This document shows positions 51,086 through 60,126 of a DNA stretch of 64,000 bases, piece after piece. Each line of letters starts with the position of its first letter. Within the stretch, counting starts at the first letter, position 1. The translations under genes were made by a program, and so were the position numbers. The notes beneath the pieces were generated by a model. It did not search any database. It worked only from the letters and a program-made list of their open reading frames with translations, and was not told the origin of the DNA. Source of the DNA: Gynuella sp050296195 (GTDB lineage: Bacteria > Pseudomonadota > Gammaproteobacteria > Pseudomonadales > Natronospirillaceae); the NCBI RefSeq assembly GCF_050296195.1, contig NZ_JBNKRB010000024.1. One strand, written 5' to 3'.

Positions 51086-52078
51086 ATGTTGGGAATATTT
51101 GCAGATTTCGCCAGTTGGCTGATTTATGACCTGGCCGGATTTTCAGCCACAACCAGGCTGGGCAGTGCTTTGCATTTCTTTGTGGAGGATGTCAGCAAGA
51201 TTTTTGTGCTGCTGATCATCATGATTTATGTCATCGCACTGTTGCGGGCATCTTTGGATGTTGAACGGGTGCGGGATTTTCTGGCTGGTAAACACCGTGG
51301 CATCGGTTACCTGCTGGCATCAGGCTTTGGTGCCATCACGCCTTTCTGTTCCTGCTCAAGCATTCCGGTATTTCTGGGATTCACCTCCGCCGGCATTCCG
51401 GTAGGCATCACTATGGCCTTTCTGCTGACATCACCGTTGATCAATGAAGTTGCCATACTGTTGCTGCTAAGTCTGCTGGGCTGGAAGTTCACGGTTTTAT
51501 ATGTGGTGGTGGGTATAGCGGTTGGCATGCTGGGTGGTCTTTTTCTCGATACTGTTCGCGCTGAACGCTGGTTGCAGTCCTTTGCCGCCCGAGCGTTGCA
51601 GACCGGCCAAAGTTCTCAAGCCAATACTCAGGCAGGCCCGGCTCCACGACTCACCTTCCGCGAGCGCCACGAGTTTGCCAAACGAGAAGCTCAGGAGATT
51701 TTTGGCCGGGTATGGAAATGGGTCATCATCGGGGTGGGCCTTGGAGCGGCGTTACATGGATTTGTCCCCGATGGCTGGATAGCCTCACACCTTGGAGCTG
51801 GCCAATGGTGGACCGTTCCCGCAGCGGTACTGCTGGGCATACCCCTGTATTCCAATGCGACCGGGGTGATTCCGGTTATGGAAAGCCTGATCACCCATGG
51901 CCTTCCCATAGGCACGACTCTGGCCTTTTGCATGAGTACTGTTGCCGCCAGTTTTCCCGAATTTATCCTACTCAAACAAGTGATGCAGTGGCGTTTACTG
52001 GCCATTTTGTTTGGCATGTTACTGGTGTCATTTACGCTGGTTGGATGGATATTTAATAGCCTGTCATTTTTACTCTAA
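51086..52078 (+). CDS. ArsP-type permease (DUF318 family)
   Basis: A 330-residue permease with about eight helices. The diagnostic sequence is FGAITPFCSCSSIPVFLGFT followed by FLLTSPLINEVAILLLLSLL, and after a hydrophilic loop with basic residues (LTFRERHEFAKREAQEIFGR) a second repeat with GIPLYSNATGVIPVMESLI. Family members export trivalent organoarsenicals. The next gene encodes a small thioredoxin-like protein 12 bp downstream, a standard pairing for these permeases. Confidence 0.9.
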   Translation: MLGIFADFASWLIYDLAGFSATTRLGSALHFFVEDVSKIFVLLIIMIYVIALLRASLDVERVRDFLAGKHRGIGYLLASGFGAITPFCSCSSIPVFLGFTSAGIPVGITMAFLLTSPLINEVAILLLLSLLGWKFTVLYVVVGIAVGMLGGLFLDTVRAERWLQSFAARALQTGQSSQANTQAGPAPRLTFRERHEFAKREAQEIFGRVWKWVIIGVGLGAALHGFVPDGWIASHLGAGQWWTVPAAVLLGIPLYSNATGVIPVMESLITHGLPIGTTLAFCMSTVAASFPEFILLKQVMQWRLLAILFGMLLVSFTLVGWIFNSLSFLL

Positions 52079-52090
52079 GAGGAAGTTATC

Positions 52091-52327
52091 ATGAAAATCA
52101 TCAAAGTTCTGGGCAGCGGTTGTGCCAAATGCAAGAGCACCGCAACACTGATTGAAGACAGTGCCCGTGCTCTGGGTATCGAAGTTTCCGTTCAGAAAGT
52201 TCAGGAACCCGAAAACATAATGGCCTATGGCGTCATGTCCACGCCGGCGGTGGTTATTGACGAGACCATAGTGCACAAAGGTGGCGTTCCGAATAAAGAA
52301 CAGGTTATGGAATGGTTATCATCCTAA
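52091..52327 (+). CDS. Small thioredoxin/glutaredoxin-like protein
   Basis: A 78-residue protein of the TM0996/MTH895-like family with CAKC at the active site (VLGSGCAKCKSTATLIE) and the cis-Pro loop GVMSTPAVVIDE. It is commonly encoded right after DUF318/ArsP permeases and probably supplies or relays thiols for metalloid handling. GAGG precedes the ATG. Last gene of the ars operon. A decayed partial copy occurs at 54874. Confidence 0.88.
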   Translation: MKIIKVLGSGCAKCKSTATLIEDSARALGIEVSVQKVQEPENIMAYGVMSTPAVVIDETIVHKGGVPNKEQVMEWLSS

Positions 52328-52338
52328 TTTATCCACCA

Positions 52339-52370
52339 CTTAACCCGACATCAAGCGCTGTCGGGTTAAG
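52339..52370 (+). terminator. Terminator of the ars operon
   Basis: CTTAACCCGACA, eight bases, TGTCGGGTTAAG: a perfect 12-bp stem 11 bp after the last ars gene. A decayed copy of the same hairpin recurs at 54968-54998. Confidence 0.75.
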
Positions 52371-52393
52371 CAGATTATGCGATTTCGTCACCA

Positions 52394-52560
52394 GTGAAGC
52401 CTGTCCAGTCTGGTTCGGCAAAATGCTCAACGTTCATTGGGGGTTGTCCTTGCCATTCCCTTGTTTGGCCCGCAGCATTGGCCACTGTGGTTGGGGTGGT
52501 TGACGTAAGGCGACATCAAAGAGGAATACCAAAGATGCATAATCCGGTAAGAGTTCTGAC
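52394..52560 (+). pseudogene. Fragments of a second ars operon (arsC and acr3 pieces)
   Basis: GAAGCCTGTCCAGTCTGGTT and onward (to about 52446) closely repeat part of arsC (48439-48488). Directly after, CCATTCCCTTGTTTGGCCCG and CACTGTGGTTGGGGTGGT repeat acr3 near 50273-50330, and CATCAAAGAGGAATACC repeats the acr3-sigma junction. The pieces are joined with large internal deletions. No long frame survives. The remaining sequence up to the chemoreceptor gene (52561-52923) holds no gene I can recognise. Confidence 0.7.
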
Positions 52561-52923
52561 TAAAAAGACCGTGCTCTGTGTTGGCCAATTTGGCTTGGAA
52601 TGACTAAGCTTAATGTTAACTGCTGGAACAGCGCATCACTGGACTTCAGCCTTTTTCAGTCGTTAACAGATCTGACGAATTTGTTGTGAACAGGCCATCA
52701 GAGACCCTGCAAGATCAACGTCTTTTTATCTGCATCTATAGCTCTCTCGGATAGCAGATTAACGAGGCAAAAAAAACAGAGCCCAGCGTTATTGATATTC
52801 AGTATTGTCGAGCGTCGTGAATGAGTGGTATGTAAATTAATTGATAACACTATAATAAAGGTTTAACTAATTGGTGCCGATAACACCTAAATGTTCCCAT
52901 AGCCTTCAGTAAGGTATGAAATC

Positions 52924-54870
52924 ATGTCAATTCGCGGAAAACTCATTGTTTTACTATCTGTGAGTGTTTTACTCCCGGTAATCTTTATTGCCTTTACCCT
53001 AATCATGAAGTTGCGATCCAGTGCCGTAGAAAACTTTGAAACCACTGCAGATCAACAGGTAAATCTGGTTAATAGCCTTATCGAGCTATACCTTGAAGGA
53101 TTAAAAGAAGACACCGTCTTTTTAGCTGGAACAACTCAAATAAGAGCCCTTACGGATAAGACAATGACGTATATGACGGCAGTAGACCAACCTATGACGC
53201 CGTTACAAAACAGTCAGGAAGAGAAAGATGCCTTTGAAATCATGGAGACTTTTGGACAGTCCCATGGTGATCTGGCTTATGTATTTGTAGGTTTGGAGAC
53301 TGGCGGCTACGTTCAATGGCCCACGTCGGATACAAGCAAATATGATCCTCGGCCCAGGCCTTGGTATCAAGATGCGATTGGACAGTCCAAGCCAGTATTG
53401 AGCCGTCCTTATAAAGATATTTTCACCGGTGCACCCGTCATAGATTACCTGACATCATTTAAAACCGACTCCGGCTTGAGCGGGGTTTTTGGTTTGGATG
53501 TCACATTAGAGAAACTGGCAAATGTTGTTAATAATGTCCAGTTTGGAAAAAATGGCTACGTTGTTTTAACTGAGAAAGACGGCACAATTTTAGCCAATCC
53601 CAGAAATGTCGAACTCAATTTTCAGAAGTTATCTCAGCTTAATGACCCTATTTCAACAATTGAAGCCAGTCCACTTGGTTTATCTGAGGTCACTATTGGC
53701 AAAGAAGCCTGGTTTGTTCAGAAAATACAATCAGATCAGCTAAGTTGGTACTACTATGGTTTGATACCAAAGTCTGAGGTCATGTCACAAACCAACCAGC
53801 TTTTTGGACTCATTGTTATAATTAGCATGCTATTTGTTGTGCTGTTTATAGGCCTCGGTTATTTTCTCATTTCCCGCTTCACAGCCCCATTGTATGCAAT
53901 CAATGACAGCCTTAAATCGATTTCGGAGGGAGAAGGTGATCTTACTTCAGAATTAGATGTGGCCTCTACTGATGAAGTCGGGCGTCTTGCACAGTCTTTC
54001 AACGCTTTCTTGAAGAGCATCAGAGCAATGGTAAAAAGCGTTCAGGAAACCGGGCACGGAGTGGGAAATCGATCAACAGATTTACATAACCAGTCTGGTA
54101 AACTCACCCGACTCGTACATGATCAAACAGAATCCATCGATCTGGTTTCGACAGCGTTTGAAGAAATGGTGGAGACCTCACATGAAGTATCCAGAAACTG
54201 CGCTGAAGCGGCAGAGGTTGCAAATGACAGTCAGTCCCAAGTAAATGCCGGACAAATCTCACTGCAGAAAACGGTCAATTCAGTCAGCAAACTGTCAGCA
54301 TTGTTAGTGGAATCAGACAAAGAAATGACCACACTAACAGATGAATCTAAAAACATAGAAAGTATTCTCGACACTATAAGGGGTATAGCAGAACAAACGA
54401 ATTTATTGGCATTGAATGCAGCAATTGAAGCTGCCAGAGCTGGTGAGCAAGGTCGAGGTTTCGCTGTGGTTGCAGATGAAGTCAGGACACTGGCCAGTCG
54501 CACTGCTGATTCTACTGAAGAGATATCAAAGTTACTCAATGGGCTTCGTCAATTGGTTGCAACCGTTTCTTCAAAGACTTCCGAGAGTCTCTCAAACGCG
54601 GAGGAATCCAAGATTTTGACCTCAGAACTGGAAGGCACCTTGGGACAAGTATTCGAAAGTATCAATGCAATCAAGGACATGACCGCACAAATTGCTACGA
54701 GTGCAGAAGAACAGCATCAAGTGGCGGAACATATTAATCAGAACATCGTCAATATAAAGTTAACGTCTACAGATACAGACGTCATCGCCAAAAAAGCGAA
54801 TGGCGTCTCTGATGAGTTAAAAGAACTCTCTGAGAACCTCACTTCACTTGTAGGGAAGTTCAAAGTCTGA
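52924..54870 (+). CDS. Methyl-accepting chemotaxis protein with dCache domain
   Basis: A 648-residue chemoreceptor. N-terminal signal-anchor (LIVLLSVSVLLPVIFIAFTL), a periplasmic double-Cache domain with RPRPWYQDAIGQSKPVLSRP and FGLDVTLEKLANVV, a second membrane helix (LIVIISMLFVVLFIGLGYFL), HAMP, and a cytoplasmic signalling hairpin with the invariant NAAIEAARAGEQGRGFAVVA and DEVRTLASRT. It senses a small ligand such as an amino acid or organic acid and signals to CheA. No other chemotaxis gene is nearby. Relics of a second ars operon lie on both sides, so this gene was inserted into or transposed next to that cluster. Confidence 0.94.
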   Translation: MSIRGKLIVLLSVSVLLPVIFIAFTLIMKLRSSAVENFETTADQQVNLVNSLIELYLEGLKEDTVFLAGTTQIRALTDKTMTYMTAVDQPMTPLQNSQEEKDAFEIMETFGQSHGDLAYVFVGLETGGYVQWPTSDTSKYDPRPRPWYQDAIGQSKPVLSRPYKDIFTGAPVIDYLTSFKTDSGLSGVFGLDVTLEKLANVVNNVQFGKNGYVVLTEKDGTILANPRNVELNFQKLSQLNDPISTIEASPLGLSEVTIGKEAWFVQKIQSDQLSWYYYGLIPKSEVMSQTNQLFGLIVIISMLFVVLFIGLGYFLISRFTAPLYAINDSLKSISEGEGDLTSELDVASTDEVGRLAQSFNAFLKSIRAMVKSVQETGHGVGNRSTDLHNQSGKLTRLVHDQTESIDLVSTAFEEMVETSHEVSRNCAEAAEVANDSQSQVNAGQISLQKTVNSVSKLSALLVESDKEMTTLTDESKNIESILDTIRGIAEQTNLLALNAAIEAARAGEQGRGFAVVADEVRTLASRTADSTEEISKLLNGLRQLVATVSSKTSESLSNAEESKILTSELEGTLGQVFESINAIKDMTAQIATSAEEQHQVAEHINQNIVNIKLTSTDTDVIAKKANGVSDELKELSENLTSLVGKFKV

Positions 54871-54873
54871 ACC

Positions 54874-54998
54874 GCCTATGGTGTCATGTTCACGCCGACG
54901 AAACAGAAGTGCACACAGGATAAATAGCAGATCATGGCACCAACCATGCCATGATCTGCTCATCCATTTAACCCGACAGAAAATGTTGTCATGTTAAG
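54874..54998 (+). pseudogene. Relic of the ars thioredoxin-like gene end
   Basis: GCCTATGGTGTCATGTTCACGC repeats (in shortened form GCCTATGGTGTCATGTTCAC) the coding sequence at 52231-52250 with few changes, and AGTGCACA and TTAACCCGACA follow in the same order as in the intact gene and its terminator. An unrelated perfect hairpin is inserted in between. It is the 3' fragment of a lost second ars operon. Confidence 0.6.
54926..54960. terminator. Bidirectional terminator between chemoreceptor and EamA genes
   Basis: AGCAGATCATGGCA and TGCCATGATCTGCT form a perfect 14-bp stem around a seven-base loop, located between two convergent genes. Confidence 0.75.
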
Positions 54999-55007
54999 TT
55001 AATGAAA

Positions 55008-55946
55008 TTATTCAGGCACTGCACCTTCTGTCATTTTTGTTCGCAGTCTGATGACTTTCAATGGTCCACCACTGGCAAGATAAACGCCAGCTGAAATCGC
55101 GAAAATACCAACCCAACCCAAGATCGTGGGCAGCTCATGCAGCACCGGAATGGCAATCAGCGCAGATAGCGCCGGCACCAGAGCACCAAACGTCGCACCC
55201 GCAGAAGCGCCCAAAAGAGTGATGGCACGACCATACAGGAACAACGACAGAATGGTGGCAACTATACCCTGGAAAGATGCCTGAAACAGCACATCCGCCA
55301 TTGGGGCCTGAAGGATCTGCAGCCCGGAAGTCAGGAAATACCAGGGCAGATAGAACACTGCTGATCCCACAGAAACCAAAGCCGCTGCATGCAATGGCTT
55401 AAGTCCTGAACGTTTGAGCACCAGGGTATAGCAGGCCCACATTGACGAGGCGCTCAAAAACAACACCACTCCGAGCAACCGTTGTTGATCCGACAGCATA
55501 AGCTCAAGACCCGTGATCACCAGCACTCCCAGAACAATGAGCAAATACCCGACTTTTCTGGTGAGCGAAAACACCTCTTTAAAGATGGCCACGGATAGCA
55601 GGCCTACGAATAGTGGCATCACCCCTGGAATCAACGCCCCACCCTGTGCCGCCGGTAACCAACGTAGACCGGTGGAAGCCACCAGCGCGTAAGGTGCACC
55701 TGCGCCACAGATGAGAATCGCCAGTTGCCACAGACGTATTCGGTCACCACCTAAACCATGTTTCAGCAAAACCGGTAACAATAATAATCCAGCAGCACCG
55801 AATCTCAGTGCCGTGACATCTTCGGGTGACAATGAAGTGGTCACGCCTGCCCGGGTGGCGGACATCCATCCGGCCCAGATACTGACAGCTGCCAGCCCGC
55901 TGATTGCGCCTGTCAGGTAACGTGATTTGCTGATATGACTGTCCAT
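55008..55946 (-). CDS. EamA/DMT family transporter
   Basis: A 312-residue inner-membrane protein with ten predicted helices in two EamA repeats (AISGLAAVSIWAGWMSATRA ... and VVLFLSASSMWACYTLVLKR ...). Family members export amino acids or other metabolites. ATG 55946 with AGGAG 6 bp upstream is preferred to the in-frame start at 55979. It is divergent from a LysR gene (210 bp apart), which probably regulates it. Confidence 0.9.
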   Translation of the reverse strand: MDSHISKSRYLTGAISGLAAVSIWAGWMSATRAGVTTSLSPEDVTALRFGAAGLLLLPVLLKHGLGGDRIRLWQLAILICGAGAPYALVASTGLRWLPAAQGGALIPGVMPLFVGLLSVAIFKEVFSLTRKVGYLLIVLGVLVITGLELMLSDQQRLLGVVLFLSASSMWACYTLVLKRSGLKPLHAAALVSVGSAVFYLPWYFLTSGLQILQAPMADVLFQASFQGIVATILSLFLYGRAITLLGASAGATFGALVPALSALIAIPVLHELPTILGWVGIFAISAGVYLASGGPLKVIRLRTKMTEGAVPE

Positions 55947-56155
55947 ACTGTGCTCCTGTGTAAGCTGATGACCGATCAACAGCAGCTTAAGAACACATAC
56001 GACATGAGTAAATTGATTAATTTGAAATTAAGTATGAACAATACTAATATCAAAGCACTCTACACTTTGTAGACTAGGGAGACAGGCTAGTCCCGAGATG
56101 CTAGTCCCGAGATGATTCCGCACACTCCTTAAACACCCGTATCAGGAACACCGTA

Positions 56156-57037
56156 ATGAATGAATCAAGCATCAACATCACCATGCTACGGGTGCTTTCG
56201 ACATTGAGCGAAACCCGCAATTTCAGCCGCGCAGCAGACCGTCTCTGTATTACCCAATCCGCCATCAGTCACGCTATTCGTGGATTGGAACAGGCTGTTG
56301 GTGTCCCCCTGGTCACCCGTGGCAATCGGGGGATTACCCTGACCGCTGCCGGTGAAGAGGCGGTAGCCCATGCTCATCGCGCCCTTGAAGCGATCAACAG
56401 TACCTTGAATATTGGTCGCCAGCCCATCGAAGGACACCTGCGACTGGCCTTAATCAACAGCGCATCAATCAAAATTGCCCCCGCCACTCTGTCCCATATC
56501 AAACGCCGTTACCCAAAACTGAAAATTGATGTACTGCTGGGTACCGATCAGGAAGTGGCTCTCTGGGTGGAACGGGGTACTGCGGATTTAGGGATCAGTT
56601 ACGATCCGGGAAACTGTCACCACCAAGCACTTCTGGAAGACGAGTTTATTGCAATCAGCGGACAGGGATCGGGTCTGTCTGCCGGCACAGTCCCACTCGC
56701 AGAGCTGGATCAGCAACCATTTATTCTCTCTACCGGCGGCTGCGCACCCATTCTGTTTCAGTTATTTGAACAATCACATATCCAGCCGGATATCATCACA
56801 AAAGCAAGCGATATGGGCACCCTGGTGGCACTGGTCAGCGCCGGATATGGTATATCCATCGTCCCCTCTTTTTCGCTGCAACACTATGCAGATACCCCGG
56901 TCACACGCCACTCCCTGGTTCCGGCAGTACAGAGATCATTATGGCTGCTCCAACCTGTTCAACGGCGGCAGGAGAAACCTTCTGCCGCCGTTGAAATTGT
57001 CAAAGAGATTATTGTTGATGTCATGAATAACCATTAG
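56156..57037 (+). CDS. LysR family transcriptional regulator
   Basis: A 293-residue LysR-type regulator. N-terminal winged helix MLRVLSTLSETRNFSRAADR, LCITQSAISHAIRGLEQAVG and PLVTRGNRGITLTAAGEE, followed by the effector-binding fold (HLRLALINSASIKIAP; DLGISYDPG; LVALVSAGYGISIVPSF). AGGAACACC lies upstream of the ATG. Divergent from the EamA exporter, its likely target. Confidence 0.93.
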   Translation: MNESSINITMLRVLSTLSETRNFSRAADRLCITQSAISHAIRGLEQAVGVPLVTRGNRGITLTAAGEEAVAHAHRALEAINSTLNIGRQPIEGHLRLALINSASIKIAPATLSHIKRRYPKLKIDVLLGTDQEVALWVERGTADLGISYDPGNCHHQALLEDEFIAISGQGSGLSAGTVPLAELDQQPFILSTGGCAPILFQLFEQSHIQPDIITKASDMGTLVALVSAGYGISIVPSFSLQHYADTPVTRHSLVPAVQRSLWLLQPVQRRQEKPSAAVEIVKEIIVDVMNNH

Positions 57038-57196
57038 CAGGTGAACTATGAATGGCGGCCAAATATGCACAAATGCACATGAATGAATGAAGTGGGACGG
57101 GATTAGCGCTTACCCTTATTTTATTTTCGCAGAAAGCACATTGGATCCTTTACAACCATTCGTTACGAGCTGAACCTGCTTTAAGACAAAGAGTTT

Positions 57197-57658
57197 TTAT
57201 AATGTATAGTCAATTATCTGATAGCTATTTTTACTACTTTTATAAGCTCGATACATCAAAAACACAGTAATAGCTCCCCCAAGAAGTAGCGTTCCATTAG
57301 GCCCTAAAGTATTCGCCAAGCTGTATAGCATTTCTTCCTTTCCAGAGTTTCGCCCAACACGATCAACTTCTTCTGGATGAATTCCACTTACTAAAAAATA
57401 GAGTGCGGCGGTAATTATAGCTGAGCAGATTGATAGGATTATAGACTTTCCTGATCTTGCGAAAAGACCGGCATTCCTTGTAGCTTCAGTATAGCTTCCA
57501 CCTGAAAGTTCTTTTACCATATTTACTATTTTTAATTGAGTATCAGAATCTCCTGCATGTACACCTATATCATCCGCCATACCTTTTGCGCAGATGATAG
57601 TGGTAAATTTGTTATCCTGGAAAGCGGATACTCCTTTAATTTTCTCTTTTTCAATCAT
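57197..57658 (-). CDS. Hypothetical membrane protein, two helices
   Basis: A 153-residue protein with a soluble N-terminus (TTIICAKGMADDIGVHAGDS, then VNMVKELSGGSYTEATRNAG) and two hydrophobic segments (SIILSICSAIITAALYFLVS, and GTLLLGGAITVFLMYRAY). No family recognised. Start ATG 57658 overlaps the stop of a 45-residue gene (ATGA), so they are translated together. A small protein plus a two-helix membrane protein is a layout used by toxin or phage-defence effectors, but that is only a suggestion. Confidence 0.6.
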   Translation of the reverse strand: MIEKEKIKGVSAFQDNKFTTIICAKGMADDIGVHAGDSDTQLKIVNMVKELSGGSYTEATRNAGLFARSGKSIILSICSAIITAALYFLVSGIHPEEVDRVGRNSGKEEMLYSLANTLGPNGTLLLGGAITVFLMYRAYKSSKNSYQIIDYTL

Positions 57659-57792
57659 AACCCCATTTTCGCCCAACTTTTTCTTATCTTTTTAGTGATA
57701 AGAGCCAGTTCCGAAACATCTACTTTGGGTTTTATCGTGAAAAATACAACTTCACTAGATACCCCGAGAGTACCTCCATTTAACTTAAACAT
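57655..57792 (-). CDS. Small 45-residue protein coupled to the membrane protein
   Basis: ATG 57790-57792 has AGGAGA 5 bp upstream, the best ribosome-binding site in this area. The product reads FKLNGGTLGVSSEVVFFTIK, DVSELALITKKIRKSWAKMG and stops in the ATGA overlap with the next gene. No family recognised. Length and strong coupling suggest a real gene. Confidence 0.6.
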   Translation of the reverse strand: MFKLNGGTLGVSSEVVFFTIKPKVDVSELALITKKIRKSWAKMGL

Positions 57793-57867
57793 GATATCTC
57801 CTGTTTCGTTGTTTTATGTTGTATATAATGTCCGTATCACACGCACTGTTTTGTATGGCACCGACAC

Positions 57868-58790
57868 CTAGCCCGAATATTTCATCAAAACTGGAGCACG
57901 GAACCGATTAGCCTTATTTTATAGACGTTAGCACACAAAATAAGAGCAATTCTGTGATGACAGAATGCTACCAAACTTCGTTCCCTTTTCCATCCGTCAA
58001 ACACCGCAAAGTCGACGTGAATTTTAACGGTGGTGAAATCTCTTCCGATGGTGGAATGTGATTGCTCAGAGAAATTGACAAACAACTGGGGTTAACGACG
58101 GCCATAGATTTTGTTTTGTGTGATAACCATGTTCAGGGAAAATGTGACCATACTCAACTGACGATGCTACGCCAACGCATCTATGCCCTGGCCACCGGCT
58201 ATGAAGATCTCAATGACCATTGCACACTGCGTCATGATACGGTGTTCCAAATCACAGTCGAGATCGATACCTCTCTGGCGAGCATGGCCACCTTACATCG
58301 CTTTGAATATCAGGCAGATCGACACACGATGATTCATTTGCATGACGTCCTGATACAACAATTTATCGACAGCTTTAAGACGCCTCCCAAGAAACTGATT
58401 CTGGACTTGGACGCCACGGATAACCTCATTCATGGTGATCAGCTGGGTAAATACCTCAATCACTATTATGACCATCACTGTTTTCTATCCTGTATGTGTT
58501 TTGTGGTCATCAATTGCTGACGGCCTATCTACGGCCCTCCTCCTGTGCTGCTGCCCATCACGCGGGTGCTGTTTTGGCCTTGTTGACCAAACGGCTGCGC
58601 CAGGTCTGGCCAAGGGTGAACATGGTTCTGCGAGGCGACACTGGATTCTGTTCTCCGATGATTCCGGGCTGTTGTGATCGTCATCAGGTGGATTACCTCA
58701 TCAGCATGGGTCAGAACAGTCGTGAGCACGCAGTGAGCGGCACTGGGCGCAGTGGTATGACACCCTGGATGGAAAAGCGCTGAAGCGGTT
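57868..58790 (+). pseudogene. IS1380-type transposase, decayed, copy 2
   Basis: Starts with the same end as copy 1 (CTAGCCCGAATATTTCATCA at 57868). ATG 57957 opens HRKVDVNFNGGEISSDGG, then TGA at 58058-58060 interrupts; the frame resumes LREIDKQLGLTTAID through DVLIQQFIDSFKTPPKKLIL and DLDATDNLIHGDQ with the first DDE Asp, then a frameshift near 58490 moves to FCGHQLLTAYLRPSSCAAAH and VLRGDTGFCSPMI with the second Asp. The C-terminal third is unreadable. It is dead, and marks the right edge of the island. Confidence 0.82.
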
Positions 58791-58995
58791 TGAAACCTGG
58801 CGCCGGGATAACGTTCAAGGAGTGCTGCCCTGGCATAAAGATCAGCTCTGGGGGGGGGTTGGAGGAGTTGTGTTCGAAACTCGGGTTATCCAAAAAATCC
58901 AGACGACTTTTTAATGAAATCATTCACAAGAATAGATTAGGTGTCGAAAATTGCCGGTATCTTATTCATATTTTAGATTTGATGAACTATTCGGG
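58791..58995. other. Junction sequence after the IS1380 remnant
   Basis: About 200 bp including a run of nine G at 58850-58858. Part may be the scrambled end of the transposon. No gene supported. Confidence 0.3.
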
Positions 58996-59349
58996 CTAGA
59001 TCTTTTTCTCTACATCTCCATGAAATTCACAAGTGGCACCGCAATGCACCTGCTATACCTCCGGTTGCCATGACTTATACCCCGGAGTCCTTTCACACAC
59101 CTCTGAGATGACTTCCTCTGGTACACCAGCCTCTTTCAACGGGTAGTCATCAGAGAACATATCATCAAATTTCTGAGCGGCGGACCCATCTGCTAAACAC
59201 CAAGGGCAGATAAACTCAGTTTCTTCCTCAGCGAAAAGGTTCGAGACATATACATATCCCCTGGCCTGTTCACAGCACTCGCATACATCGCAGCTTTCCT
59301 TGATTGCACCCGTCGAAATTAGTTCAGGGTGATATTTGAAATTCGGAAG
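58996..59349 (-). pseudogene. CbrC/UPF0167 family protein, disrupted
   Basis: The minus-strand frame reads LPNFKYHPELISTGAIKESC, DVCECCEQARGYVYVSNLF, EFICPWCLADGSAAQKFDDM and VCERTPGYKSWQPEV, matching the CbrC/UPF0167 family with its CxxC pairs and CPWC motif. A TAG at 59053-59055 sits where the family has Trp (SWQxexW), and the same frame goes on as QVHCGATCEFHGDVEKK to TAG at 58996. At the 5' end a TAG (59350-59352) replaces the start region. So the gene lost its start and has a nonsense codon. The family is linked to colicin E2 tolerance in enterobacteria. Confidence 0.75.
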
Positions 59350-59549
59350 CTACACGACTCCTTCTCAGAAAGTTAACACCATTATTAAGTGGCACATAGA
59401 TTGGTATTGTTTTTGCGGTTTTTTATTTTCAAAAATGGTGGTATCCGTTATGCATCTAATTTAATTGCCTTGATACTCATTGAGTCTTCTCCCTCGCACA
59501 CCGCATCAACGGTATGTTTAATGTGACCAAACCAACAGGAGAAAACTCA

Positions 59550-59880
59550 ATGAGATTTTACAACAACTCACATCCATACTATTGTGGTATCGATCTCCAT
59601 ACTCGTTTGCTTTATGTCTGTCTTCTTGACTCGCAAGCGAATGTCATCGTTCATAAAGAAATTGCTGCCAATAAAGATGACCTACTACTCATGATTGAAT
59701 CCTATATTGGTAATGTTTGTTGGCGTCGAATGCATGCATTGTTGGTACTGGGCCACGACCGAACTCAATCTAAAAAAAGACAAAAACTCCGAGCTCAATA
59801 TCGATATGTCCATCCTTGATTTCTATGCAAAAGAGATGGCGCAATTTGAGTGGTTTATTGAACAACAAGCGAAAGCCTAA
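59550..59880 (+). pseudogene. IS110-type transposase remnant
   Basis: From ATG 59550 (AGGAG upstream) the frame encodes the N-terminus of an IS110-family DEDD transposase (YYCGIDLHTRLLYVCLLDSQ, first Asp in GIDLH). A frameshift near 59710-59720 moves to VGVECMHCWYWA in another frame, and a deletion then joins SILDFYAKEMAQFEWFIEQQ before the end at 59880. Only about a third of the transposase remains, so the element is dead. Confidence 0.8.
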
Positions 59881-60126
59881 AATTCTATTTGTCATGAGCT
59901 GCTCAAAACCGTTCCTGATATTGGAAATTTATGATCACTCATCATTTTATACGAACCGTCGACATCCACATAACTTTTATTTATCTACCTAACAACTTGA
60001 CAACCACTTATTGTCACCTACTTTTCATATCAACTAAAAATAATTATCGTGTAAGTGTTTTTAAAGAACTTACATCCCACCTGCTGTCTGAACAATAAAA
60101 ACACATCAATTAAAGGAAAATAATAA

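Noticed and set aside
33841..59055. Stop-codon recoding in island genes
   Set aside because: The interrupted genes use TAA, TAG and TGA without a shared context, and some also have lost starts or frameshifts; decay is simpler.
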